From: JBNJGB01 sp051747385
GTDB taxonomy: Bacteria; Myxococcota_A; UBA9042; PHBI01; JACKFB01
Reading direction: 5' to 3'
Assembly: GCA_051747385.1 (NCBI GenBank)
Contig: JBNJGB010000024.1
Span: 1-64,000 of the forward strand
DNA length: 64,000 nucleotides
Position numbers and translations under genes: made by a program. Below, one piece after another: positions 13,830 to 22,702 of this stretch. The stretch's first letter is position 1, and the number at the start of each line of letters is the position of its first letter. The notes under the pieces were generated by a model. That model saw nothing but the letters and a program-made list of their open reading frames with translations, did not search any database and was not told the DNA's origin.

Positions 13830-14921
13830 CTACTTCTCGCCCAGCAGCATGCGCGTCGTCCGGGCCAGGCGCTCGGCCATGGCCCCCGCGAGGTTGAGCA
13901 GGAAGCGCGCGGCGATCTCCGGCTCCTCGCGGGTCAGCTTCTGCAGGTCCTCCTGGCCCAGCGCCAGCACGCGGCTGTCGGACAAGGCCACGATCGTGGC
14001 CGGGCGCGTCCGGCCGCCGCGGACCAGGGCGGTCTCGCCCACGACCTCGCCCTGCTGGATGTAGGTGACGGGCTGGGTCTCGCCCTCGGGGACGACGCCC
14101 AGGTTGCCGTCGAGGAGCACGTACAGGGTGTCGTCCTCCTCCCCGGCGCGGATGAGCGCCGCCCCGGGCTGCAGGTCCTGGACCTGGGTGTGCTCGAAAA
14201 GGCGCTTCACGGCGTCGTCGTCCAGTCCCTCCGTGAGCATGGGCCCGAGGTTGGCGCGTGAGTCGTCCGTCATCAGCGTCGACGCCAGCATCGAGCGGCG
14301 CGGCGGGCGCGTCTCCGGGGCGATGTCGGACAGGGCCACCAGGATCGCCTCGCCGTAGGGATCCGGGTTGTCGTAGCGCTGCGCGAGGGGCGTCAGCGCC
14401 GAGCCCATGCGTCGCATGTACAGCACGTCGTGCAGGTTGAGCATCATGGGGACGCGGAAGGCCTCGTCGTCCATCATGAAGCCCGGCCCGTACCGGAAGA
14501 AGCCCAGCGCCTCGTACATCATGACGAGGTGGGGCGCTACGGCCGCGATGACCACGTCGGCGCCCAGGGAGCGGGCGCGGCGGTACATGGCGCGGAACAT
14601 GTCCAGGGCCAGGTCCGTGTGCCGGTGCTCCGGCGCGACCATGAAGGCCGAGATGGCCAGGATGCGCGCCTCCGACGGGATGCGCTCGAGCTCCGGCGCG
14701 GCCACGGGCTCGTCCGTCTCGACCTCGTGGAGCCGCAGCGTGGCGGCGAGCTCGCCGCCTTCCCACGCGGTCAAATGGCGCGTGGAGCGCTTCCGGTCCA
14801 GATCCGGGCGGAAGACGCCCTGGCCGTCACCGGCCTCGCCCTCCTCCAGGATCCTGCGCCGGAACGCGTTGATCTCGTCGCCGTGGTCGCGCCAGTGGAC
14901 CTCCCGAAGATCGAACTCCAT
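13830..14921 (-). CDS. GNAT/FeeM-like acyltransferase fused to a cyclic-nucleotide-binding domain
   Basis: The product is 363 residues, starting at ATG 14921 (MEFDLREVHW) after gaggtg; an open upstream extension looks non-coding. The first 200 or so residues resemble the N-acyl amino acid synthase/autoinducer-synthase branch of the GNAT fold, with FMVAPEHRHTDLALDMF and Y-E-A-L-G-F-F elements. Residues about 225-345 form a cNMP-binding (CAP_ED) domain with PGAALIRAGEEDDTLYVLLDG and GEVVGETALVRGGRTRPATI. An acyl transfer to a small amine or amino acid, controlled by cAMP/cGMP or by a nucleotide-independent CAP_ED domain, is inferred. A fair promoter lies upstream at 15001-15029. Confidence 0.8.
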   Translation of the reverse strand: MEFDLREVHWRDHGDEINAFRRRILEEGEAGDGQGVFRPDLDRKRSTRHLTAWEGGELAATLRLHEVETDEPVAAPELERIPSEARILAISAFMVAPEHRHTDLALDMFRAMYRRARSLGADVVIAAVAPHLVMMYEALGFFRYGPGFMMDDEAFRVPMMLNLHDVLYMRRMGSALTPLAQRYDNPDPYGEAILVALSDIAPETRPPRRSMLASTLMTDDSRANLGPMLTEGLDDDAVKRLFEHTQVQDLQPGAALIRAGEEDDTLYVLLDGNLGVVPEGETQPVTYIQQGEVVGETALVRGGRTRPATIVALSDSRVLALGQEDLQKLTREEPEIAARFLLNLAGAMAERLARTTRMLLGEK

Positions 14922-15000
14922 CGTCAACCCGCACCTCGCTTCGTGGCTGGTTCGGCACCCATGGTCCTCCTCGGCCGCCGCGATGTCCAGCTTGAACGGT

Positions 15001-15029
15001 ATTTTGAGTGATCTCGTAAGTCTAGTGAA
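15001..15029 (-). promoter_or_regulatory. Putative sigma70 promoter of the acyltransferase-cNMP gene
   Basis: On the minus strand, TTCACT (15029-15024) is followed by a 17 bp spacer and CAAAAT (15006-15001), each 4 of 6 to consensus. It lies in the only A+T-rich patch of this divergent intergenic region, about 80 bp before the ATG at 14921. Confidence 0.45.
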
Positions 15030-15169
15030 AACAGCGCCTTGCGCGGCGTGTGGATCGGGGCGTCCCGGAAGGGTGGGGCGGGCGACACGCTCGGGGCGGC
15101 CGGCGAGGCGCCTTGATGTTCCGGGAGGGGGGGCGCAGGTTTGGGGCATCCATCCCGGAGCACGTCTCC

Positions 15170-16954
15170 ATGGAGCTGCCCCTCCCCGCCGACGTCCTGG
15201 CCGTCTTCGGCCTCGTGATCCTGGCCCTGGTGCTGTTCGCGTGGCGCAAGGTCCGCGTGGACGCCACGGCGATCCTGGTGATGGCGATGCTGATGTTGAG
15301 CGGGATCCTGGAGCCGGAGCAGGCCCTGCGCGGCTTCAGCAACGTGGCGACCGTGACGGTGGCGGCCATGTTCGTCCTGAGCGCGGGGCTGCGGCAGACC
15401 GGGGCCCTCGAGCGGATCTCGGAGCTGTTCGGCCGCATCGGGCGGCGGAACCACTGGCTCGCCCTCGGAGCCATGATGGCCACGGTGGCGTCCGTGTCGG
15501 CCTTCATCAACAACACGGCGGCCGTGGCCATCTTCATCCCGGTGGTCATCACCCTCGCGCGGCAGCTGGGGCTGAGCCCGTCCAAGCTGCTGATGCCCCT
15601 GTCCTTCGCGTCCATGTTCGGCGGCGTGTGCACCCTCATCGGGACGTCCACGAACCTCCTGGTCAGCTCCATCGCGGAGGACCACGACATGGCGCCCTTC
15701 GGCCTGTTCGAGTTCGCGCCCCTGGGCCTGGTCTTCGTGGTGGCGGGCGGCGTCTACCTGTTCGCCGCCCAGCGCTTCATCCCGCGGCGGCGCCCCGCGG
15801 AGCCCCTGTCAAAGACCTTCGAGGTGAAGGAGTTCCTCACCGACGTCGAGCTCGGCGAGGGCGCCCCGCTGGTGGGCGAGCGGGCCTGCCAGGCCCTCCA
15901 CACCCTGGACCTGGACCTGGAGATCGTGGAGGTCTACCGGGACGGGGAGTCCTTCTCCGGTGGCGCGCTGCACCGCCTGCGCGTGGGCGACGTCCTGCGC
16001 ATCCGGGGTGCCGCCGAGGAGATCGCGGCGCTCCACGACGAGGAGGGCATCTCGCTCCGGCCGAGCGAGGAGTGGGCGGACGAGGACATCGCCACCGAGC
16101 GGGACGCCCTGGTGGAGGCGGTCATCGCCCCGAACTCCGAGCTGACGGGACGCACCATCGGCGACGTGCACTTCAACCGCGCGTTCGGCGCGCAGGTCCT
16201 GGCCATCCGGCAGCACGGCCGCGTGCGCTACGAGGACCTCCGCCGGCTCCGCCTGTCGGGCGGCAACTCCCTGCTCCTGAAGATCGACCGGGAGCGCCTG
16301 CCCCACCTGGAGCAGAACCGGCACTTCGTGGTCGTCTCGGAGGTGGTGACGCCGCGCCTGCGGAAGGCCCGGATGCCCTGGGCGCTGGGCATCGTGGCCG
16401 CCGTCGTCGCCCTGGCGGCGTTCGGGATCGTCCCCATCGTGGAGAGCGCCGTGGGCGGCTGCCTCGCGCTGGTCATGACGGGCTGCCTGTCCGGCCGGGA
16501 GGTCTACGAGGCGATCCAGTGGAAGGTCATCTTCCTGCTCGCGGGCATCCTGTCCCTCGGCGTGGCCATGGAGGAGACCGGCGCGGCCCGGCTGCTGGCC
16601 GACGCCATCGTCGGGGGGCTGGAGCCCCTGGGCGGCGTGGCCATCGTGTCGGCCTTCTTCCTGCTGTCCCAGGTGCTCACGGCGGTCATCTCCAACAACG
16701 CCACCGCGGTCCTGCTGGCGCCCATCGCCATCGGGACCGCCGATCAGCTCGGCGTGGACGCCCGGCCGTTCCTCATGGCGGTCACCTTCGCGGCCTCCTG
16801 CAGCTTCATGACCCCCATCGGCTATCAGACGAACACGCTCATCTACGGCCCGGGCGAGTACCGCTTCACCGACTTCACCCGCATCGGCGGGCCGCTCAAC
16901 ATCCTGTTCTGGATCCTGGCGACCCTGCTGATCCCGGTGATCTGGCCGCTCTGA
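15170..16954 (+). CDS. SLC13/DASS family anion transporter with central TrkA-C domains
   Basis: The product is 594 residues. Two membrane halves each contain an SNN/INN-T element (SAFINNTAAVAIF and SNNATAVLLAP) followed by an IGT/IGY loop (GTSTNLLVS, GYQTNTLIY), the signature of divalent-anion:Na+ symporters. Between them, about residues 200-400, lie two soluble TrkA-C-like regulatory domains. Transport of sulfate, dicarboxylate or a similar anion across the inner membrane is expected from the family. ATG 15170 is used (GGAG about 10 bases upstream); ATG 15116 would add 18 hydrophilic residues. Confidence 0.85.
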   Translation: MELPLPADVLAVFGLVILALVLFAWRKVRVDATAILVMAMLMLSGILEPEQALRGFSNVATVTVAAMFVLSAGLRQTGALERISELFGRIGRRNHWLALGAMMATVASVSAFINNTAAVAIFIPVVITLARQLGLSPSKLLMPLSFASMFGGVCTLIGTSTNLLVSSIAEDHDMAPFGLFEFAPLGLVFVVAGGVYLFAAQRFIPRRRPAEPLSKTFEVKEFLTDVELGEGAPLVGERACQALHTLDLDLEIVEVYRDGESFSGGALHRLRVGDVLRIRGAAEEIAALHDEEGISLRPSEEWADEDIATERDALVEAVIAPNSELTGRTIGDVHFNRAFGAQVLAIRQHGRVRYEDLRRLRLSGGNSLLLKIDRERLPHLEQNRHFVVVSEVVTPRLRKARMPWALGIVAAVVALAAFGIVPIVESAVGGCLALVMTGCLSGREVYEAIQWKVIFLLAGILSLGVAMEETGAARLLADAIVGGLEPLGGVAIVSAFFLLSQVLTAVISNNATAVLLAPIAIGTADQLGVDARPFLMAVTFAASCSFMTPIGYQTNTLIYGPGEYRFTDFTRIGGPLNILFWILATLLIPVIWPL

Positions 16955-17048
16955 TCCCAAGGAGGGCGTGGCGGTGTCGTCGCCGCCTGTCGGTGTCCCC
17001 GCTCGCACCCGGGGGCGGCGCCGCCTCGGCCGGGAGCGGGGAGGTGTC

Positions 17049-17864
17049 CTACCAGCCCATCGCGTCGCGGATCCGGGCGCAGAGGTCCTCGTGGCGCGTC
17101 CCGTTGGTCGCGACGAAGGGCCCGTCGTGTCGGCGCCGCGGGACGGACAGGTCGTAGGTGAACGGCCGGCCGTCCGCGAGGGTGAGGACGCCGCCGGCCT
17201 CCTCCAGGATCACCACCGGCGCACAGCTGTCCCAGAGCTTCACCGGGTGCTCGCTCACGTAGACGTCGGCCTCCCGCCGGGCGAGCATGCCCACCTTGCA
17301 GCCCACGGAGTTCAGGCGGCCCGCGTCCGGGGTGGGCAGGGCGTCGAAGAGGCGCTCCCGCATGTCGTCGCCCATGCTCGGCGACGTGACCAGGGGCATC
17401 TCCGAGGGCTCGGAGCGCTCGGACACCCGCAGGCGCCGGGGCGCGGCGTCGCCGGTGTCCAGCCAGGCGCCCTCGCCGCGCACGGCCCGGTGCAGGCGAT
17501 CGTCGCGCGGCTCGAACACCACCCCGAGGATGGGGCGGCCGGCCTCGAGGAGTCCCACCTGGACGGCGTAGCCGCTGCGATCGGCCACGAAGGCCCGCGT
17601 GCCGTCGAGGGGGTCGAGGACCCAGGTCCGCCCGCTGGTGCCCTCCTGGATGTTCGCGGTCTCCTCGGAGAGGATCCCGTCGTCCGGGAAGGCCTCCAGG
17701 AGGCCGTCGCAGAGCACCCGCTCGGAGGCCGTGTCGGCCCGCGTCACGGGGGACTCGTCGGACTTGGTGTGGGCCTCGAAGCCCTCCAGGCGGACACGGC
17801 GCACCGACGCGCCGGCCTCGCGGGCGAGGCGGCAGGCGACCTCCAGTTCGCGCGTCAGGGCCAT
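17049..17864 (-). CDS. cysQ: CysQ-like / inositol monophosphatase family phosphatase
   Basis: The 271-residue product carries the Mg2+ site of the IMPase/CysQ superfamily: SEET (metal-binding Glu), LDPLDGT, and W-D-S-C-A-P-V near the C-terminus. CysQ removes the 3'-phosphate of adenosine 3',5'-bisphosphate from sulfate assimilation; inositol-phosphate or histidinol-phosphate phosphatases share these motifs, so the substrate is not certain. It is the last gene of the minus-strand respiratory cluster, 7 bp after the oxidase subunit IV gene, without obvious functional connection. It converges with the SLC13 gene. Confidence 0.8.
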   Translation of the reverse strand: MALTRELEVACRLAREAGASVRRVRLEGFEAHTKSDESPVTRADTASERVLCDGLLEAFPDDGILSEETANIQEGTSGRTWVLDPLDGTRAFVADRSGYAVQVGLLEAGRPILGVVFEPRDDRLHRAVRGEGAWLDTGDAAPRRLRVSERSEPSEMPLVTSPSMGDDMRERLFDALPTPDAGRLNSVGCKVGMLARREADVYVSEHPVKLWDSCAPVVILEEAGGVLTLADGRPFTYDLSVPRRRHDGPFVATNGTRHEDLCARIRDAMGW

Positions 17865-17871
17865 GATCCGC

Positions 17872-18348
17872 CTACTCCGTGGCCGGCTCGGAGGGCTGCG
17901 GCGACGCGCCGGGGCTCTCGGTGTCGGCGTGCTCCGGCTGGGTACGCTCGATGACGACGCCGTGGTCCTTCATCCAGCCCTTGACGCCCCAGTCCGGGTT
18001 CACCGCGCCGCGCGTGGCGATGTCGGCGAAGGTGAGGGCGAAGAAGATCCCCACGAACAGGAGCGTGGAGAAGAAGGCGAAGCTCAGGAACTTGTCGTCG
18101 CCCTTGAGGTGCATGAAGTAGGCGACCACCAGCGAGGCCTTCACGATGGCCACGACCATCGCCACGTAGATGCTGGCCGCGCCCAGGTTCGCGAAGGACA
18201 CGCCGACCGTCAGCGCCGTGAGCACCAGGAGGGCCCCGAAGACCTTCCAGTAGGTGCTCATGGGGGTCACGTGGCCGTGGTGGGGACCGACCTCCAGCTC
18301 CTGCTCGACCGGCTTCCCCTGGATGTACGTCTGCGTCTTCGATGCCAT
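17872..18348 (-). CDS. coxD: caa3-type cytochrome c oxidase subunit IV
   Basis: This 158-residue protein has three membrane helices (about residues 33-110), including the YFMHLKGDDKFL loop typical of prokaryotic cytochrome c oxidase subunit IV, and a charged C-terminal extension of about 45 residues. It is an accessory, non-catalytic subunit of the oxidase in the inner membrane. Its ATG overlaps the TGA of the subunit III gene, so the two are probably translationally coupled. Confidence 0.85.
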   Translation of the reverse strand: MASKTQTYIQGKPVEQELEVGPHHGHVTPMSTYWKVFGALLVLTALTVGVSFANLGAASIYVAMVVAIVKASLVVAYFMHLKGDDKFLSFAFFSTLLFVGIFFALTFADIATRGAVNPDWGVKGWMKDHGVVIERTQPEHADTESPGASPQPSEPATE

Positions 18349-19064
18349 CACTTCACCAGGTAGAGCAGCGGGAACAGGAAGATCCAGATGAGGTCGACCA
18401 GGTGCCAGTACAGGCCGACGTTCTCCACCGGGGTGTAGAACTGCGGGCCGAACTCGCCGCGCTTCGCCCGGAGGAGGATCCAGAGCAGCACGCCCATGCC
18501 GATGAGCACGTGCAGGCCGTGCAGCCCGGTCATCATGAAGTAGATGCCGAAGAAGATGTGCGGCCCGCCCGTGAGGGCCGGGCCCGTCAGGTCGGCGGCG
18601 GCGTACTCGGCCGAGTAGAAGATGCCCGGCAGCATGCCGTGCTCGAACTTGGCCTTGTACTCGAAGTACTTCACCACCATGAACACGCCAGCGAAGAGGA
18701 TCGTCGCCGTCAGCATGGTGACCGTCTTGCGCTGCTCGCCGGTCTGCGCCGCCCGGACCGCGAGGGCCATGGTGAAGCTGGAGGTGATGAGCACCACCGT
18801 GTTCAGGCTGCCGAGGGGTACGCTGAGGTGCTCGTGCGCCTCCAGCATCATCTCCGGATACAGGAACCGGGCCACCGCGTAGGCCAGAAAGAAGCCGCTG
18901 AACATGAGGATCTCCGTCGAGAGGAAGATCCACATCCCCAGCTTCGCGGACGACTCCTGCTGGGCCGGCGTGTCGAAGTGGTGGGCCAGAAACGAGGGGT
19001 GCTCCTCGCCGTGCCCCTGCGGCTCCTCGCTCGAGGCCGCGTCCTCAGCCGTGGTGGTGCTCAC
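18348..19064 (-). CDS. coxC: Cytochrome c oxidase subunit III
   Basis: The 238-residue product has an N-terminal hydrophilic leader of about 40 residues, then helices starting with KLGMWIFLSTEILMFSGFF, the classic heme-copper oxidase subunit III opening. Later come FFGIYFMMTGLHGLHVLIGM and the end YWHLVDLIWIFLFPLLYLV. Subunit III binds lipids and stabilises the catalytic core. It lies 40 bp after coxA in the same operon. Confidence 0.93.
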   Translation of the reverse strand: MSTTTAEDAASSEEPQGHGEEHPSFLAHHFDTPAQQESSAKLGMWIFLSTEILMFSGFFLAYAVARFLYPEMMLEAHEHLSVPLGSLNTVVLITSSFTMALAVRAAQTGEQRKTVTMLTATILFAGVFMVVKYFEYKAKFEHGMLPGIFYSAEYAAADLTGPALTGGPHIFFGIYFMMTGLHGLHVLIGMGVLLWILLRAKRGEFGPQFYTPVENVGLYWHLVDLIWIFLFPLLYLVK

Positions 19065-19104
19065 TGCAGTCTCTCCTGCCGGTGTGTCGTCGTTCCGACG
19101 GCGA

Positions 19105-20811
19105 TCAGTGGTGCCCGTGGCCGGCCTTCTCGAGGGACCGGTCGATCTGTGGGAAGTTGTAGGGATCCGCGTCCACGTGCGGCGTGTGGTGGAAGTTGTG
19201 CTTGATGGGCGGGCTCTGGGTCGCCCACTCCAGCGAGGCGCCGCCCCACGGGTTGTCCGGGGCCTGCTCGCCCTTCTTGAGGGAGGCGAGCAGGTAGAAG
19301 AGGATCATGAACAGGCCGATGCCCAGCACCTGGGAGCCGATGGTCGACCACTGGTGCAGGGCCTCGTACTGCGGGAGGAAGGTGGCGTAGCGCCGCGGCA
19401 TCCCCTGGCTGCCCAGCATGAACTGGGTGAAGAACGTCACGTTGAAGCCGACGAAGACGAGCAGCGCCGCGATGCGCCCCCAGCGCTCCGAGTACATCTT
19501 CCCGGTCATCTTCGGCCACCAGTGGTGCAGCCCGCCGATGAAGGCGATGACCGTGCCGCCCATCATCACGTAGTGGAAGTGGGCCACGACGAAGTAGGTG
19601 TCGTGCAGGTGGACGTCCACGGACAGGGTGCCGAGGAAGATGCCCGTCAGGCCGCCGATGGTGAACGTGAACAGGAACATCAGGGCGTAGAGCATCGGCG
19701 TGTTGAACGAGATGCTGCCCTTGTACAGGGTCGCCACCCACGAGAAGACCTTGATGGCCGTGGGCACCGCGACGGCGAACGTCAGGAAGCTGAACAACAC
19801 ACCGGCGAAGGTGGACTGTCCGGAGACGAACAGGTGGTGGCCCCACACGAGGAAGCTGATGATGGCGATGGCCACCGACGACAGGGCGATGGCCTTGTAG
19901 CCGAAGATGTGCTTCTTCGAGTGGATGGCGATGAGCTCGCTGATGATGCCGAAGCCCGGCAGGATCATGATGTAGACGGCCGGGTGGCTGTAGAACCAGA
20001 AGAAGTGCTGGAAGAGGATGGGATCGCCGCCCATCGCAGGGTCGAAGATGCCGATGTGGAACACGCGCTCGATGATGATGAGCAGCAGCGTGATGGCCAG
20101 CACCGGCGTGGCGAGGATCTGGATGACCGACGTGGCGTACAGGCTCCACAAAAACAGGGGCATCCGGTTCCAGGTCATGCCCGGCGCCCGCATCTTGTGG
20201 ATGGTCACGATGAAGTTCAGGCCCGTGAGGATGGACGAGAAGCCCAGCACGAAGGCGCCGAAGGTGGCCGAGATGACGCCGGTGCCGGTCTGCGTGGAGT
20301 ACGGCGTGTAGAACGTCCAGCCCGTGTCCAGGCCGCCCGAGACGATGGTGTAGACCAGGATCCCCGTCCCGATGAGGTAGATCCAGTAGCTCGTCAGGTT
20401 CAGCCGGGGGAACGCGACGTCCTTCGCCCCGAGCATGATGGGCAGGAAGAAGTTGCCCAGGGCCGCCGGGACGGACGGGATGATGAACGCGAACACCATC
20501 ACGGCGCCGTGGAGCGTGAAGATCTTGTTGTACAGGTCCATGGCCAGGAGCCGGGCCTGCTCCTCGCTACCGGCGGTGACGAACTCCGTGAGCACGTCCA
20601 TCTCCGGCGTGAACAGCTCGAGCCGGAAGAGCAGGGCGAGCAGCCCCCCCAGCATGAACGTGGTCAATACCGACACCAGGTACATGATGCCGATGCGCTT
20701 GTGGTCGAGCGTGAACAGCCAGGACTTGATGCCCCGCTCGGCCTCGAGGTAGCTCGCCTCGCGCTCCTCGGCACCGCCGAGGGGCGTCTCGTCGACGGTC
20801 GTGGTCGTCAT
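19105..20811 (-). CDS. coxA: Cytochrome c oxidase subunit I, A2-type
   Basis: This 568-residue heme-copper oxidase core has about twelve helices. CuB ligands are seen in YSHPAVY (274-280, His276 with cross-linkable Tyr280) and WGHHLF; heme ligands are in HDTYFVVAHFHYVMMG. The usual proton-channel Glu of A1 enzymes (GHPEV) is absent; the YS pair before HP marks the A2 subfamily. The enzyme reduces O2 to water and pumps protons. Start ATG 20811 follows ggaggaag; the 14-codon upstream extension is rejected. It lies between the fused subunit II and subunit III genes. Confidence 0.95.
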   Translation of the reverse strand: MTTTTVDETPLGGAEEREASYLEAERGIKSWLFTLDHKRIGIMYLVSVLTTFMLGGLLALLFRLELFTPEMDVLTEFVTAGSEEQARLLAMDLYNKIFTLHGAVMVFAFIIPSVPAALGNFFLPIMLGAKDVAFPRLNLTSYWIYLIGTGILVYTIVSGGLDTGWTFYTPYSTQTGTGVISATFGAFVLGFSSILTGLNFIVTIHKMRAPGMTWNRMPLFLWSLYATSVIQILATPVLAITLLLIIIERVFHIGIFDPAMGGDPILFQHFFWFYSHPAVYIMILPGFGIISELIAIHSKKHIFGYKAIALSSVAIAIISFLVWGHHLFVSGQSTFAGVLFSFLTFAVAVPTAIKVFSWVATLYKGSISFNTPMLYALMFLFTFTIGGLTGIFLGTLSVDVHLHDTYFVVAHFHYVMMGGTVIAFIGGLHHWWPKMTGKMYSERWGRIAALLVFVGFNVTFFTQFMLGSQGMPRRYATFLPQYEALHQWSTIGSQVLGIGLFMILFYLLASLKKGEQAPDNPWGGASLEWATQSPPIKHNFHHTPHVDADPYNFPQIDRSLEKAGHGHH

Positions 20812-20859
20812 CTGGAATCTTCCTCCCGCAGGGGACGGGGTCGGCGACCCCACCGCGCG

Positions 20860-21873
20860 CTACTGGCCCTCGGCCTCGGCGCCGTCGCCCTGGGCCTTGA
20901 TGTAGGTGATGAGAGCGTTGATGGCCTTGTCGTCGAGCTGGGCCGCGAAGCTCGGCATGGACGGGGCGAAGCCGGAGACCACCTTGGCGTTCGGCTTCGT
21001 GATGGACTCGCGGAGGTAGTTGTCGTCCACGGTCACCGTGGAGCCGTCCGCGAGGCTCTCCTCCTTGCCGTACAGGCCCTTGAAGGTCGGGCCGACGAGC
21101 TCCGAGCCGTCGAGGGTGTGGCACGCCTTGCAGTTCTGCACGTAGAGCTGCTCGCCGTACTTCATGGGGTCATCGGTGTCCATGGCCGGGCAGTCGTTGG
21201 ACGCGAGCCACGCCCGCCACTCCACGTCGCTGACGACCTTGACCTTCCCGGTCATCTCCGAGTGCTGCTGGCCGCAGTACTCGGTGCAGAACATGTCGTA
21301 CTCGCCCGTCTCGGTGGCCTCGAACCAGTAGCCCGTGTACCGGTTCGGCACCGCGTCGCGCTTCACCCGGAAGGCCGGGATGAACAGGGAGTGGATGACG
21401 TCCGTGGAGGTCAGCGTCACCTTCACCGGGGTGTCCACCGGCACGACCATCTTGTCGGTGCAGCTCTTGCCGAGCATCGGGTACTCGACCGTCCACTGCC
21501 ACTTCTGGCCCGTGACGCGCACGTCGATGGAGTCGCTCGGGGCGCTCTCCATCCGCACGAAGGCGTCCTGGCCCCAGGCGAAGATGACCACCAGCAGCAC
21601 CGTGGGCACGGCGCTCCAGAGGAACTCCAGCTTGCCGTTGTGCTTCACCGGGCTCGTCTTCTGGTCCGGGCTCCGCTGCCTGTACTTCCACATGAAGTAC
21701 GCCGTGGCGCCCATGAGGAGCACGAAGAAGAAGATGCTCAGCCAGAGGATGAAGTAGAACAGCGGGTCGATGTCGCCGGCGAAGTTCGACGCCTGGGGCG
21801 GCATCCAGAAGCTGCCCTCGGCGGACGCCAGGAGCGGCCCGGCCGTCGGGATGTCCAGGAGTTGGAGCGTCAT
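20860..21873 (-). CDS. coxB: Cytochrome c oxidase subunit II with fused cytochrome c (caa3)
   Basis: The product is 337 residues. Two N-terminal helices (about 38-62 and 86-102) anchor a periplasmic CuA domain with C-T-E-Y-C-G-Q-Q-H-S-E-M (Cys196, Cys200, His204, Met207). A class I cytochrome c follows, with heme site CKACH (248-252) and an axial Met candidate in PSMPSF. The fusion defines a caa3 oxidase, which accepts electrons directly at its own heme c, here most likely from alternative complex III. Its ATG overlaps the TGA of the SCO gene. Confidence 0.95.
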   Translation of the reverse strand: MTLQLLDIPTAGPLLASAEGSFWMPPQASNFAGDIDPLFYFILWLSIFFFVLLMGATAYFMWKYRQRSPDQKTSPVKHNGKLEFLWSAVPTVLLVVIFAWGQDAFVRMESAPSDSIDVRVTGQKWQWTVEYPMLGKSCTDKMVVPVDTPVKVTLTSTDVIHSLFIPAFRVKRDAVPNRYTGYWFEATETGEYDMFCTEYCGQQHSEMTGKVKVVSDVEWRAWLASNDCPAMDTDDPMKYGEQLYVQNCKACHTLDGSELVGPTFKGLYGKEESLADGSTVTVDDNYLRESITKPNAKVVSGFAPSMPSFAAQLDDKAINALITYIKAQGDGAEAEGQ

Positions 21874-22700
21874 GAGGTCGACTCCGCGAGGTGGTGCTTC
21901 GCGCGCCGCTTGTCCCGGCGCCAGTGGAAGACGAGGAAGATGGCCATGGCGAGCAGGACGAGGGCCGCCCCGATGCGCATGAACCCGAAGGCGAAGGGCG
22001 TGTACTTGCCCTCGCTCGACACGTAGTGGAAGCAGCTCAGGATGATCTTGTCGAAGGCGTTGCCGACCTTGCCCTCGGACGCCTCCACGATGGCGAAGCG
22101 CAGGTCGCGCGGGCTGTAGGTCAGGCCGAAGAGGTAGCGGGCGATCTTCCCGTCGGGCGACAGGACGTAGACGACCGGAGAGTGGGCGTACTGCTCCGAC
22201 TCCTCGTCGTAGCTGTAGTGATAGCCGAGCTGGCCGGTGAGCTTCGCGATGGCGTCCTGGTCGCCGGTCAGGAAGGTCCAGTCGACGTCCTGGCCCCGCC
22301 CGAGCTCCTCGAGGTAGCTCTCGCGCTTCCCGGAGGCGACCACCGTGTCGTCGCCCGGATCGAAGCTGACGGTGAGGATGCGGAAGCCGTCCTCGCCCGC
22401 CGTCAGGTCCATGTTCTTCAGGGCCTTGGTCAGCTCGTTGAGCTGCATGCTGCACAGGGTCGTGCAGCGGAAGTAGTTCAGGGTGAGCAGCACCGGCTGC
22501 TCGCCATCGAAGGACTCCTCGAGGGTCACCTCCCGGCCCTCGTGGTCCGTGAAGGACAGGCTCGTGTCGATGGTCTCGCCGAGGCGGTTGTCCACGTCCA
22601 CGCCCTCGAGCTCCTCGGGCACGGGCTTCTTTCCGAGCGCCGGGTGGGCGAGCAGCAGGCCGCCGAGGGCGGCCGCGATGGCGAGGAGACGGGGCATCAT
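21870..22700 (-). CDS. SCO1/SenC-family copper chaperone (first of two)
   Basis: The 276-residue product has an N-terminal signal/anchor (MMPRLLAIAAALGGLLLAHP), a thioredoxin-like SCO domain with RCTTLC (CxxxC) and a downstream His in YAHSPVVYVLS, and an additional C-terminal membrane helix before HWRRDKRR. SCO proteins deliver copper to, or reduce, the CuA site of subunit II, whose gene follows with a 4-base overlap. A C-terminal anchor is seen in complex III-linked SCO proteins of several phyla; the second copy at 30959 lacks it. Confidence 0.9.
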   Translation of the reverse strand: MMPRLLAIAAALGGLLLAHPALGKKPVPEELEGVDVDNRLGETIDTSLSFTDHEGREVTLEESFDGEQPVLLTLNYFRCTTLCSMQLNELTKALKNMDLTAGEDGFRILTVSFDPGDDTVVASGKRESYLEELGRGQDVDWTFLTGDQDAIAKLTGQLGYHYSYDEESEQYAHSPVVYVLSPDGKIARYLFGLTYSPRDLRFAIVEASEGKVGNAFDKIILSCFHYVSSEGKYTPFAFGFMRIGAALVLLAMAIFLVFHWRRDKRRAKHHLAESTS

Positions 22701-22702
22701 GC

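Noticed and set aside
16955..17048. Terminator between the SLC13 and cysQ genes
   Set aside because: Possible stems (ccccgctc/gagcgggg) have a long loop and no T-run; support is too weak.
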